Shown here piece after piece: positions 21,066 to 33,533 of a stretch of 64,000 nt of DNA (positions are counted from its first letter, which is position 1; the number at the start of each line of letters is the position of its first letter). The position numbers and the translations under genes are program-made. Source of the stretch: Prorocentrum cordatum (Eukaryota; Sar; Dinophyceae; Prorocentrales; Prorocentraceae); NCBI GenBank assembly GCA_963575745.1, contig CAUYUJ010017833.1, positions 30,001 to 94,000 of the forward strand, given 5' to 3'. A model generated the notes under the pieces. The model was not told the DNA's origin. It saw only the letters and a program-made list of their open reading frames with translations, and did no database searches.

Positions 21066-22372
21066 CCCGGAGCAGGCTGATGCTGAGGCTGAGGCAGGCT
21101 GAGGCTGAGGCCGAGGCAGGCTGATGCTGAGGCAAGCTGAGGCGGAGGCTGAGGCTGATGCAGGCTGAGGCTGAGGCTCATGCAGGCTGAGGCTGCGGCA
21201 GGCTGAGGCTGAGGCTGAGGCTGAAGGCAGACTGGGGCTGAGGCTGAAGCAGGCTGAGGCTGAGGCTGAGGCAGGCTGAGGCTGAGGCTGAGGCAGGCTG
21301 ATGCTGAGGCAGGCTGAGGCTGAGGCTGAGGCTGAGGCAGGCTGAGGCTGAGGCTGAGACTGAAGGCAGACTCAGGCTGAGGCTGAAGCAGGCTGAGGCT
21401 GAGGCTGAGGCTGATGCAGGCTGAGGCTGAGGCTGAGGCAGGCTGATGCTGAGGCAGGCTGAGGCTGAGGCTGAGGCTGATGCAGGCTGAGGCTGAGGCA
21501 GGCTGAGGCTGAGGCCGAGGCTGAAGGCAGACTGAGGCTGAGGCTGAAGCAGGCTGAGGCTGAGGCTGAGGCAGGCTGAGGCTGAGGCTGAGGCAGGCTG
21601 ATGCTGAGGCAGGCTGAGGCTGAGGCTGAGGCTGATGCAGGCTGAGGCTGAGGCAGGCTGAGGCTGAGGCCGAGGCTGAAGGCAGACTGAGGCTGAGGCT
21701 GAAGGAGGCTGAGGCTGAGGCAGAGGCAGGCTGAGGCAGGCTGAGGCAGGCTGAGGCAGGCTGATGCTGAGGCAGGCTGAGGCTGAGGCTGAGGCTGATG
21801 CAGGCTGAGGCTGAGGCAGGCTGAGGCTGAGGCCGAGGCTGAAGGCAGACTGAGGCTGAGGCTGAAGCAGGCTGAGGCTGAGGCTGAGGCAGGCTGAGGC
21901 TGAGGCTGAGGCAGGCTGAGGCTGAGGCTGAGGCTGAGGCTGAGGCTGATGCAGGCTGATGCAGGCTGAGGCTGAGGCTGAGGCTGAGGCTGCAGGCTGA
22001 GGCGAGGCTGAAGGCAGAGAGGCAGGCTGATGCTGAGGCAGGCTGAGGCTGAGGCTGAGGCTGATGCAGGCTGAGGCTGCGGCAGGCTGAGGCTGCGGCC
22101 GAGGCTGAAGGCAGACTGGGGCTGAGGCTGAAGAGGCTGAGGCTGAGGCTGAGGCAGGCTGAGGCTGAGGCTGAGGCAGGCTGAGGCTGAGGCAGGCTGA
22201 GGCTGAGGCTGAGGCTGAGGCAGGCTCAGGCTGAGGCAGGCTGAGGCTGAGGGCGAGGCTGCAGGGAGACTGAGGCTGAGGCTGAAGCAGGCTGAGGCTG
22301 AGGCTGAGGCAGGCTGAGGCTGAGGCTGAGGCAGGCTGATGCTGAGGCAGGCTGATGCCGAGGCTGATGAGG
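21066..22372. repeat. GGCTGA minisatellite with higher-order period of about 155-162 bp
   Basis: GAGGCTGAGGCA and GAGGCTGATGCA units over 1.3 kb. The marker CTGAAGGCAGACTG recurs at about 21222, 21361, 21522, 21677, 21839, 22096 and 22258. The 424-residue minus ORF (Ser-Leu/Gln-Pro) is an artefact of a stop-free repeat. Confidence 0.95.
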
Positions 22373-22439
22373 AAGAGGGTAGTAATGATGACGAATACGG
22401 CTTTGGCTTTGTTGAAGATCATCACCCAATATTCAACGG

Positions 22440-22612
22440 ACTCTGCGTCCAAAGGATCACCCAGTACTCAAAAGACTCCGTCTCCAAGACAGTACCGTGT
22501 GCTCAACAGACTCCGTGTCCAAGAAGGCGCCCAGTACTCCACGGACCCCGCTGCCAGAGAGCACCCACTACTCAACATACTCCGTCTCCGAGAGAGCACC
22601 CTCAGGTCACGG
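22440..22612. repeat. First block of the 35-bp repeat
   Basis: Five or so units of the CAACAGACTCCGTCTCCAAG family precede a GGTTCC segment. Confidence 0.85.
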
Positions 22613-22970
22613 TTTCTGGTTCCGGTTCCGCTTCTGGTTCCGGTTCCCTTTTTCCTCGGGGCCCCAACGAAAACCTTCCAAGTCACGGTTCTGGTTTTGG
22701 TTCCGGTTCCGGTTCTGGTCCCAGTTTCCTTTTTTTTCGGGGCCCCAAAAAAGCCTATCCAGATCATGGTTCTGGTTTCAGTTCCGGTTCCGGTTCCGGC
22801 GTCGGTTTCCTTGTTCTTCGAGGTCCCAAATAAGACCCCCCAAAGCACGGTTTTTTGTTCCTGTTCCGGTTCCGGTTTCTTTCTTCTTCGTGGTCCAAAC
22901 GAAGATTTTCCAGGTCACGGTTCTGGTTCAGATTCCGGTTCCGGCCTGTGCTTCCAAAACAAAAACCGGT
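22613..22970. repeat. GGTTCC segment between 35-bp repeat blocks
   Basis: GGTTCCGGTTCC tracts alternate with CTTTTTTCGGGGCCCC boxes and GGTCACGG. This is the same composite family as 19.9-20.6 kb. Confidence 0.9.
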
Positions 22971-22974
22971 AAAC

Positions 22975-25900
22975 AACGAGTCAACTGACCCCGTCTCTCA
23001 AACATCACTCTGTACTAAACAGCCTCCCTCTCCAAGGCAGCACCCGGTATTCCACGGACTCCGTGTCCAAGGGAGCACCCAGCACTCAACAGACCCCGTC
23101 TGCAAGACAGCACCGTGTACTCAACAGACTCCGTGTCCAAGAAGGCACCCAGTACTCAACAGACCCCGCTGCCAGAGGGCACCCAGGAAAGGTCGATTTA
23201 AAAACCCGACCCGCCCGCCCCCGCCCCCTGCCCACCCGCCCGCCCGACCGCCCGCCCAAGAGAGCACCCACTACTCAACAGACTCAGTCTCCAGGAGAGC
23301 AGCCACTATTCAATTGCCTCCGTCTCCAAGACAGCGCCCAGTATTCAACAGACTCCGTGTCCAAGGTAGCACCCACTAGTCAACAGACTCCGTCTCCAAG
23401 ACGGCACCTTGTACTCAACAACTTGCGTGTCCAAAAAGGCACCCAGTACTCAACAGACCTCGCTGCCAGAGAGCACCCACTAGAGGTCTGTTTAAAAAAA
23501 TCCGACCCGCCCGCCCGCCCCCCGCCCGACCTCGCGCCTGTGTCTCCAAGACAGCACCCACTACTCAACGGACTCCGTTTCCAAGGCTGCGCCCAGTATT
23601 CAACAGACTCTGTGTCCAAGGGAGCACACAGGTCTCAACTGATTCCGTTCCCAAAACAGCACTATGTACTCAACAGATTCCGTGTCCAATAAGGCACCCA
23701 GTACTCAACAGACCCCGCTGCCAGAGAGCACCCACTAGAGGTCTTTCATCAAAGCCCGACCCGCCCGCCCGCCCCCCGCCCGACCGCCCGCCTCCGTCTC
23801 CAAAAAAACACCCACTACTGAACAGGCTCCGTCTCCAAGAGAGCAGCCACTACTCAATAGATCCCGTGTCCAAAAGAACTTCGTATTCATCAGACTCCGT
23901 GTCCAAGAGAGCACGCAGTACTCAACAAGATCCGTGTCCAAGACAACACCCAGTACTCAACAGACTCCGTGTCCAACAAGGCACCCAGTACTCAGCAGAC
24001 CCCGTTGCCAGAGAACACTCACTAGAGGTATAGTTAAAAAGCCCGTTCCGCCCGCCCGCCCCCCGCCCGCCCGCCCGACCGCTCGCTTGTGTCTCCAAAT
24101 GAGCACCCATTACTCAACACACTCCGTTTCTAAGAGAGCAGCCACTGAGGGTTCCGTTTCCATTTCAACAACTCCCGTCTCCAAGGCAGCACCCGGTATT
24201 CAACAGATTCCGTGTCCAAGGGAGCACCCAGTATTCAACAGCCTCCATCTCCAAGACAGCGCTCTGTATTCAACAGACCCCGTGTCCAAGAAGGCACCCA
24301 GTATTCAACAGACCCCGCTGCCAGAGAGCACCCACTAGAGGTCAATGTAAAAGCCCGGCCCGCCCGCCCCCCGCCCGCCTGCCCGCCCGACCGCCCGCGT
24401 CTGTCTCCAAGAGAGCACCCACTACTCAACAGACTCCGTCTCCAAGAGAGAACCCGCGTCTCAAACAACCTCCATCTCCAAGACAGCACCGGTATTCATC
24501 AGACTCCGTGGCCAAGAGAGCGCCAAGTACTCAACAGACTCCGTGTGTACTCACCAGACTCCGTGTCCAAGAAGGCACCCAGTACTCAACAGACCCCGAT
24601 GCCAGAGAGCACCCACTAGAGGTGTATTAAAAAAACCGCCCGCTTTTGTTTCCAAGAGAGCACCCGCTACTCAACTGACTCCGTCCCAAAGAGAGCACCC
24701 GCTACTCAGACAACCTCCGTCTCCAAGACAGCACTTGGCATTCAGCAGACTCCGTGTCCAAGAGAGCACCCAGTACTCAACAAGGTCCGTCTCCAAGACA
24801 ACACCCAGTACTCAACAAACCCCGTGTCCAAGAAGGCACCCAGTACTCAACAGACCCCGCTGCCAGAGAGCACCCACTAGAGGTCTAGTTTAAAAACCCG
24901 ACCCGCCCGCCCGCCACCCGCCCGCCCGCCCGCCCGACCGCCCGCCTCTGTCTCCAAGAGAGCACCCATTACTCAACAGACTCCGTTTCAAAGAGAGCAG
25001 CCACTATTCAACAGCTCCCGTCTCCAAGGCAGCACCCAGTATTCAACAGACTCCGTGTCCAACACACCCCGTTGCCAGAGAGCATTCGTTAGAGGTCTAT
25101 TTGGAAACCCGACCCGCCCACCCGCCCCCCGCCCGCCCGACCGACCGCCCGCTTCTGTCTCCAAGAGAGCACCCATTACTCAACAGACTCCGTTTCCAAG
25201 AGAGTAGCCACTATTCAACAGCTCCCGTTTCCAAGGCAGCACCCAATATTCAACAGACTCCGTGTCCAAGGGAGCACCCAGTATTTACAAGCCTCCGCCT
25301 CCAAGACAACACCCAGTACTCAACAGACCCCGTGTCCAAGAAGGCACCCAGTACTCAACAGACCCCGCTGCCAGAGAGCACTCTCTTAGAGGTCTACTTA
25401 AAAACCCGGACCCGCCCGCCCGCCCCCCGCCCGCCCGCCCGCCCCACCGCTTCTGTTTCCAAGAGACTCCATCTCCAAGGGAGCACCCGCTATTCAATAA
25501 CCTCCGTCTCCAAGACAGCACCTCATGGTGCCAGTTTTTTCTTCACGGGAATGCCATGTGGACTACCGCAGGTCACGGTTCTGAATGCCGTTCCAGTTCT
25601 GGTTTCGGTTTCCGTCTTTTTCGAAGCCAAGGAAGCTGCAGGTCACGGTTTTTGGTTCCGGTTCCGGTTTTGGTTCCGGTTTCCTTCTTCTTCGGGGTCC
25701 CGCAAAAGGCCCCAAGGTCACGGTTTTGGTTCCGGCTCCGGTTCCGGTACCCAGCACTCAACAGACCCCGTCTGCAAGACAGCACCGTGTACTCAACAGA
25801 CTCCGTGTCCAAGAAGGCACCCAGTACTCAACAGACCCCGCTGCCAGAGGGCACCCAGGAAAGGTCGATTTAAAAACCCGACCGCCCGCCCGCCCCCCGC

Positions 25901-28900
25901 CCACCCGCCCGCCCGACCGCCCGCCGTTGTTTCCAAGAGAGCACCCACTACTCAACAGACTCAGTCTCCAAGAGAGCAGCCACTATTCAATTGCCTCCGT
26001 CTCCAAGACAGCGCCCAGTATTCAACAGACTCCGTGTCCAAGGTAGCACCCACTAGTCAACAGACTCCGTCTCCAAGACGGCACCTTGTACTCAACAACT
26101 TGCGTGTCCAAAAAGGCACCCAGTACTCAACAGACCTCGCTGCCAGAGAGCACCCACTAGAGGTCTGTTTTAAAAAAATCCGACCCGCCCGCCCGCCCCC
26201 CGCCCGACCTCGCGCCTGTGTCTCCAAGACAGCACCCACTACTCAACGGACTCCGTTTCCAAGGCTGCGCCCAGTATTCAACAGACTCTGTGTCCAAGGG
26301 AGCACACAGGTCTCAACTGATTCCGTTCCCAAAACAGCACTATGTACTCAACAGATTCCGTGTCCAACAAGGCACCCAGTACTCAACAGACCCCGCTGCC
26401 AGAGAGCACCCACTAGAGGTCTTTCATCAAAACCCGACCCGCCCGCCCGCCCCCCGCCCGACCGCCCGCCTCCGTCTCCAAAAAAACACCCACTACTGAA
26501 CAGGCTCCGTCTCCAAGAGAGCAGCCACTACTCAATAGATCCCGTGTCCAAAAGTTTTCGTATTCATCAGACTCCGTGTCCAAGAGAGCACGCAGTACTC
26601 AACAAGATCCGTGTCCAAGACAACACCCAGTACTCAACAGACTCCGTGTCCAACAAGGCACCCAGTACTCAGCAGACCCCGCTGCCAGAGAACATCACTA
26701 GAGATATAGTTAAAAAACCCGTTCCGCCCCGCCCGCCCCCCGCCCGCCCGCCCGACCGCCCGCTTGTGTCTCCAAATGAACACCCATTACTCAACACACT
26801 CCGTTTCCAAGAGAGCAGCCACTGAGGGTTCCGTTTCCATTTCAACAACTCCCGTCTCCAAGGCAGCACCCGGTATTCCACAGACTCCGTGTCCAAGGGA
26901 GCAACCAGTATTCAACGGCCTCCATCTCCAAGACAGCGCTCTGTATTCAACTGACCCCGTGTCCAAGAAGGCACCCAGTATTCAACAGACCCCGCTGCCA
27001 GAGAGCACCCACTAGAGGTCTATGTAAAAACACGGCCCGCCCGCCCCCCGCCCGCCTGCCCGCCCGACCGCCCGCGTCTGTCTCCAAGAGAGCACCCACT
27101 ACTCAACAGACTCCGTCTGCAAGAGAGCACCCGCGTCTCAAACAACCTCCATCTCCAAGACAGCACCCGGTATTCATCAGACTCCGTGGCCAAGAGAGCG
27201 CCAAGTACTCAACAGACTCCGTGTGTACTCACCAGACTCCGTGTCCAAGAAGGCACCCAGTACTCAACAGACCCCGATGCCAGAGAGCACCCACTTGAGT
27301 TGTATTAAAAAACCGCCCGCTTTTGTTTCCAAGAGAGCACCCGCTACTCAACTGACTCCGTCCCAAAGAGAGCACCCGCTACTCAGACAACCTCCGTCTC
27401 CAAGACAGCACTTGGCATTCAGCAGACTCCGTGTCCAAGAGAGCACCCAGTACTCAACAAGCTCCGTCTCCAAGACAACACCCAGTACTCAACAAACCCC
27501 GTGTCCAAGGAGGCACCCAGTACTCAACAGACCCCGCTGCCAGAGAGCACCCACTAGAGGTCTAGTTTAAAAGCCCGACCCGCCCGCCCGCCCCCCGCCC
27601 GCCCGCCCGCCCGCACCGACCGCCCGCCTCTGTCTCCAAGAGAGCACCATTACTCAACAGACTCCGTTTCAAAGAGAGCAGCCACTACTCAACAGCTCCC
27701 GTCTCCAAGGCAGCACCCAGTATTCAACAGACTCCGTGTCCAACACACCCCGTTGCCAGAGAGCATTCGTTAGAGGTCTATTTGGAAACCCGACCCGCCC
27801 ACCCGCCCCCCGCCCGCCCGCCCGACCGCCCGCTTCTGTCTCCAAGAGAGCACCCATTACTCAACAGACTCCGTTTCCAAGAGAGCAGCCACTATTCAAC
27901 AGCTCCCGTTTCCAAGGCAGCACCCAATATTCAACAGACTCCGTGTCCAAGGGAGCACCCAGTATTTACAAGCCTCCGTCTCCAAGACAACACCCAGTAC
28001 TCAACAGACCCCGTGTCCAAGAAGGCACCCAGTACTCAACAGACCCCGCTGCCAGAGAGCACTCTCTAGAGGTCTACTTAAAAACCCGAGCCCCCCGCCC
28101 GCCCGCCCGCCCCACCGCTTCTGTTTCCAAGAGACTCCATCTCCAAGGGAGCACCCGCTATTCAATAACCTCCGTCTCCAAGACAGCACCTCATGGTGCC
28201 AGTTTTTTCTTCACGGGAATGCCATGTGGACTACCGCAGGTCACGGTTCTGAATGCCGTTCCAGTTCTGGTTTCGGTTTCCGTCTTTTTCGAAGCCAAGG
28301 AAGCTGCAGGTCACGGTTTTTGGTTCCGGTTCCGGTTCTGGTTCCGGTTTCCTTCTTCTTCGGGGTCCCACAAAAGGCCCCAAGGTCACGGTTTTGGTTC
28401 CGGCTCCGGTTCCGGTACCCAGCACTCAACAGACCCCGTCTGCAAGACAGCACCGTGTACTCAACAGACTCCGTGTCCAAGAAGGCACCCAGTACTCAAC
28501 AGACCCCGCTGCCAGAGGGCACCCAGGAAAGGTCGATTTAAAAACCCGACCCGCCCGCCCGCCCCCCGCCCACCCGCCCGCCCGACCGCCCGCCTTTGTT
28601 TCCAAGAGAGCACCCACTACTCAACAGACTCAGTCTCCAAGAGAGCAGCCACTATTCAATTGCCTCCGTCTCCAAGACAGCGCCCAGTATTCAACAGACT
28701 CCGTGTCCAAGGTAGCACCCACTAGTCAACAGACTCCGTCTCCAAGACGGCACCTTGTACTCAACAACTTGCGTGTCCAAAAAGGCACCCAGTACTCAAC
28801 AGACCTCGCTGCCAGAGAGCACCCACTAGAGGTCTGTTTTAAAAAATCCGACCCGCCGCCCGCCCCCCGCCCGACCTCGCGCCTGTGTCTCCAAGACAGC

Positions 28901-31088
28901 ACCCACTACTCAACGGACTCCGTTTCCAAGGCTGCGCCCAGTATTCAACAGACTCTGTGTCCAAGGGAGCACACAGGTCTCAACTGATTCCGTTCCCAAA
29001 ACAGCACTATGTACTCAACAGATTCCGTGTCCAACAAGGCACCCAGTACTCAACAGACCCCGCTGCCAGAGAGCACCCACTAGAGGTCTTTCATCAAAAC
29101 CCGACCCGCCCGCCCGCCCCCCGCCCGACCGCCCGCCTCCGTCTCCAAAAAAACACCCACTACTGAACAGGCTCCGTCTCCAAGAGAGCAGCCACTACTC
29201 AATAGATCCCGTGTCCAAAAGAACTTCGTATTCATCAGACTCCGTGTCCAAGAGAGCACGCAGTACTCAACAAGATCCGTGTCCAAGACAACACCCAGTA
29301 CTCAACAGACTCCGTGTCCAACAAGGCACCCAGTACTCAGCAGACCCCGTTGCCAGAGAACACTCACTAGAGGTATAGTTAAAAAGCCCGTTCCGCCCGC
29401 CCGCCCCCCGCCCGCCCGCCCGACCGCCCGCTTGTGTCTCCAAATGAGCACCCATTACTCAACACACTCCGTTTCCAAGAGAGCAGCCACTGAGGGTTCC
29501 GTTTCCATTTCAACAACTCCCGTCTCCAAGGCAGCACCCGGTATTCAACAGATTCCGTGTCCAAGGGAGCACCCAGTATTCAACAGCCTCCATCTCCAAG
29601 ACAGCGCTCTGTATTCAACAGACCCCGTGTCCAAGAAGGCACCCAGTATTCAACAGACCCCGCTGCCAGAGAGCACCCACTAGAGGTCTATGTAAAAGCC
29701 CGGCCCGCCCGCCCCCCGCCCGCCTGCCCGCCCGACCGCCCGCGTCTGTCTCCAAGAGAGCACCCACTACTCAACAGACTCCGTCTCCAAGAGAGCACCC
29801 GCGTCTCAAACAACCTCCATCTCCAAGACAGCACCCGGTATTCATCAGACTCCGTGGCCAAGAGAGCGCCAAGTACTCAACAGACTCCGTGTGTACTCAC
29901 CAGACTCCGTGTCCAAGAAGGCACCCAGTACTCAACAGACCCCGATGCCAGAGAGCACCCACTAGAGGTGTATTAAAAAACCGCCCGCTTTTGTTTCCAA
30001 GAGAGCACCCGCTACTCAACTGACTCCGTCCCAAAGAGAGCACCCGCTACTCAGACAACCTCCGTCTCCAAGACAGCACTTGGCATTCAGCAGACTCCGT
30101 GTCCAAGAGAGCACCCAGTACTCAACAAGGTCCGTCTCCAAGACAACACCCAGTACTCAACAAACCCCGTGTCCAAGAAGGCACCCAGTACTCAACAGAC
30201 CCCGCTGCCAGAGAGCACCCACTAGAGGTCTAGTTTAAAAACCCGACCCGCCCGCCCGCCACCCCGCCGCCCGCCCGCCCGACCGCCCGCCTCTGTCTCC
30301 AAGAGAGCACCCATTACTCAACAGACCGTTCCAAAGAGAGCAGCCACTATCAACAGCTCCCGTCTCCAAGGCAGCACCCAGTATTCAACAGACTCCGTGT
30401 CCAACACACCCCGTTGCCAGAGAGCATTCGTTAGAGGTCTATTTGGAAGCCCGACCCGCCCACCCGCCCCCCGCCCGCCCGCCCGACCGCCCGCTTCTGT
30501 CTCCAAGAGAGCACCCATTACTCAACAGACTCCGTTTCCAAGAGAGCAGCCACTATTCAACAGCTCCCGTTTCCAAGGCAGCACCCAATATTCAACAGAC
30601 TCCGTGTCCAAGGGAGCACCCAGTATTTACAAGCCTCCGTCTCCAAGACAACACCCAGTACTCAACAGACCCCGTGTCCAAGAAGGCACCCAGTACTCAA
30701 CAGACCCCGCTGCCAGAGAGCACTCTCTAGAGGTCTACTTAAAAACCCGACCCGCCCGCCCCGCCCCCCGCCCGCCCGCCCGCCCCACCGCTTCTGTTTC
30801 CAAGAGACTCCATCTCCAAGGGAGCACCCGCTATTCAATAACCTCCGTCTCCAAGACAGCACCTCATGGTGCCAGTTTTTTCTTCACGGGAATGCCATGT
30901 GGACTACTGCAGGTCACGGTTCTGAATGCCGTTCCAGTTATGGTTTCGGTTTCCGTCTTTTTCGAAGCCAAGGAAGCTGCAGGTCACGGTTTTTGGTTCC
31001 GGTTCCGGTTCTGGTTCCGGTTTCCTTCTTCTTCGGGGTCCCACAAAAGGCCCCAAGGTCACGGTTTTGGTTCCGGCTCCGGTTCCGG
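22975..31088. repeat. Megasatellite: 35-bp unit in a 2.67-kb higher-order repeat, three copies
   Basis: The base unit is about 35 bp (GAGAGCACCCACTACTCAAC followed by AGACTCCGTCTCCAA). Blocks of 6-9 units end with AGAGGTCTATTTAAAAACCC and a CCCG-rich tract. The whole series repeats: the marker CCCAGCACTCAACAGACCCC lies at about 23087, 25750 and 28418, and CCTCATGGTGCCAG at 25521, 28189 and 30862, a period of 2.66-2.67 kb. Copies are nearly identical. Each ends in an island of the GGTTCC family (about 25560-25750, 28228-28415, 30900-31090). ORFs of up to 574 residues reflect the stop-free unit. Confidence 0.95.
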
Positions 31089-32085
31089 TTCCGGTTTCCT
31101 TCTTCTTCGGAGCACAAATAAACCTACCAGGTCACGGCTTTGGTTCTGGTTCCGGTTCCGGTTCCGGTTTCCTTCTTCGTCGGGCTCCCGAAGACCCCCC
31201 AGTCACTGTTTTGGTTCCGGTTCCGGTTCTGGTTCCGGTTTCCTTTTTCTTCGGGGTCCCAAAAAGACCCCCCAAGGTCACGGTTTTGGTTCCAGTTTTG
31301 GTTTGGTTCCGGTTTCTTTCTTCTTCGGGGTCCCAGAAAAAACCTTCCAGGTTACGGTTTGGTTTTGGTTCCGGTTCCGGTTCCGGTTTCCTTCTTCTTC
31401 GCCCCAGAGAAGACCCTCAGGTCACGGTTTTGGTTCCGGTTCCGGTTTTGGTTCCGGTTTCCTTCTTCTTCGGGGTCCCAAAGAAGACCTTCCAGGTTAC
31501 GGTTTTGGTTCCGGTTCCGGTTCCGGTTCCGGTTTCCTTCTTCTTCTCCGCCCCAGAGAAGACCCTCAGGTCACGGTTTTGGTTCCGGTTCCGGTTTTGG
31601 TTCCGGTTTCCTTCTTCTTTTTCGCCCGCAGAGAAAACCTTTAGGTCACGGTTTTGGTTCCGGTTCTGGTTCTGGTTCCGGTTTCCTTCTTTTTTTTTCG
31701 TTTGAGACGGTCGTCGTGGTTCCGGTTCCGGTTCTGGTTCCGGTTCCGGTTTCCTTCTTTTTCTCGGTGCCCAGGGGCGCCTCCGGTCATGGTTTTGGTT
31801 CCGGTTCCGGTTCCGGTTCCGGTTTCCTTCTTCTTCCCCGCCCCGAAGAATGCCTCCTAGGTCACGGTTCTGGTTCCGGTTCCGGTTCCGGTTCCGGTTT
31901 CGGTTTCCTTCTTCTTCTTTGGTTCGAGGGGCTCCCGAGGTCCTGGTTTTGGTTCCGGTTCTGGTTTCGGTTCCGGTTTGCGTTTGCCTTCTTCCGGCGC
32001 TCTTTTGTTCTGGTTTTGGTTCTGGTTCCGGTTCTGGTTCCGGTTCCGGTTTCGGTTTCCTTCTTCTTTCCCCTCCCGAAGAAGG
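31089..32085. repeat. GGTTCC composite array
   Basis: Units of about 68-72 bp with TTTCCTTCTTCTTCGGGG, AAGAAGACC, GGTCACGG and GGTTCC/GGTTTT tracts. It continues the third megasatellite copy without a break. Confidence 0.95.
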
Positions 32086-32295
32086 GCGCCGAAACCACCA
32101 CCAAAACCACACTCGGAACCGGGATGGGCCCAGGCGACGCGCCCGCTGTGCCGCGTCCCGCGGCAGGCTCGCCGGGCAGTGAGGCTTCGACTGCGGGGCA
32201 CCGCCTCGGGACCTCCGCCTGCCTCTGCGGGAGGCGTGCCGGCAGTGCCCGTGTCCGTCCGGACGACTTCGGCACTCCAGGTGGCAGTCCAGTAC

Positions 32296-32503
32296 AGTCT
32301 CTCTCTCTCTCTCTCTCGCACTCTCTCTCGTTCTCTCTCTCTCTCTTTCTCTCTTTCGCGCTGTCACACACTCTCTCTCTCTCTCTCCCTCGTTCTCTCG
32401 CTCCCTCTTTCTCTCTCTTGCTCTCGTTCCCTCTCTCTATCTCTTTCTCGCTCTCTCTCTCTCTCTCCCTCTCTTTCTCTCTCTCTTCCCTCTCTCATTC
32501 AAA
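32296..32503. repeat. (CT)n microsatellite, degenerate
   Basis: TCTCTCTC tracts with CTTT, TCGC and CCCT interruptions. Leu/Ser and Arg/Glu ORFs are artefacts. Confidence 0.95.
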
Positions 32504-33135
32504 AGGCTAAGTATCCTGGCCCAGTGCACATGCGAAGAGGTCAAGTCGGCTCCCCAAAGCCCAATGCCTTGCTGAACCACAGGCTTCCAACAGTACGGCA
32601 ATTGTTCCGAGTGAAAGTCTAAACATCCGCATTGAAAGTCGGCGCATCAATTCTGGTGGTTTGGGGACCTCTGCGCTTGCTCAGAAAGGCTGAGCTGGCT
32701 CGTGTCAACAGCAGGAGTGCCACTCGGTATGTTTCTCTGCATGACAGCATGTGCATGCCTCCGCCTCAACCTCTTTCTCTGCCACTGTCCGCGTCCCTGT
32801 TTCTATATCTGTCTGCATTTACATCTGACTGATATTTCTTTTCTGTCTTCGTTCGCCTAGACACATGTATCGATCCACATGTTTGCAAAATGCGTCTGAT
32901 CCCAAACGTAAGAGCCTCGGAAAGGCTTGCACTGGTAGGCAAAGCGGAAACTGGCCTTTGAAGCGACACGTCGCCTACCTCGCAAAAACGGGTGCTGGGA
33001 AACGCACCCAAAATGACTGCATCTTGGTGAGTGCGCATGTTGTGGGAATTATTCTTCCGCTGATAGAAGAACCTGATCGGACAAGAACGGGAAGCGCCGA
33101 TGTTGCAAATTCGGCTGAAGGGGGGGACAGAAGAC
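32504..33135. other. Unassigned complex sequence
   Basis: Lower GC than most of the window. No ORF above 160 residues and no recognisable motif. Confidence 0.4.
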
Positions 33136-33365
33136 AAGGATGATGTCGACGACAAGGCGGCGGATGACGAGGATGACAGTGTAGATGATGGGGAGGGCAG
33201 CGAGGGGAGCAAGAGGACAACGAGTATCAAGACAAGCACGAGGGCGAGAAGGAATGGAAGAGGACAAGTACGAGGAGGAATGAAGCGGAGGACGAGGAGG
33301 AAGAGGAGGAAGAGGAGGAGGAGGAGGAGAAAGAAGAAGGACGACGACGACGACGGAGGACGGTC
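33136..33365. repeat. Degenerate GAC/GAG array
   Basis: GATGACGAGGATGAC units, then GAGGAGGAAGAGG and GACGACGACGAC at about 33280-33357. Confidence 0.85.
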
Positions 33366-33533
33366 AGGAGCCCTAGGAAAAGGACGTCGAAGAAGGGGGG
33401 ATCATCGTGATCTTTTGAGGCTGTCCTGCGGGCTGTTGGGGGCCATCTTGGGGCATTCTGGGGGCCTCCTGGGGTCCTGTCTGGATTCTCTTCTTGGGCT
33501 ATCTGGGCGTATCGTAAGGTTCTGGACAACGAC

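Noticed and set aside
21178-22452. 424-residue minus ORF rich in Ser, Leu, Gln, Pro
   Set aside because: A translation of the GGCTGA array and nothing else.
25101-26825. 574-residue plus ORF in the megasatellite
   Set aside because: Explained completely by the stop-free 35-bp unit. No domain, and the ORF ends wherever a spacer introduces a stop.
22975-31088. CRISPR-like array of direct repeats with spacers
   Set aside because: Units are contiguous with no unique spacers and the context is eukaryotic.
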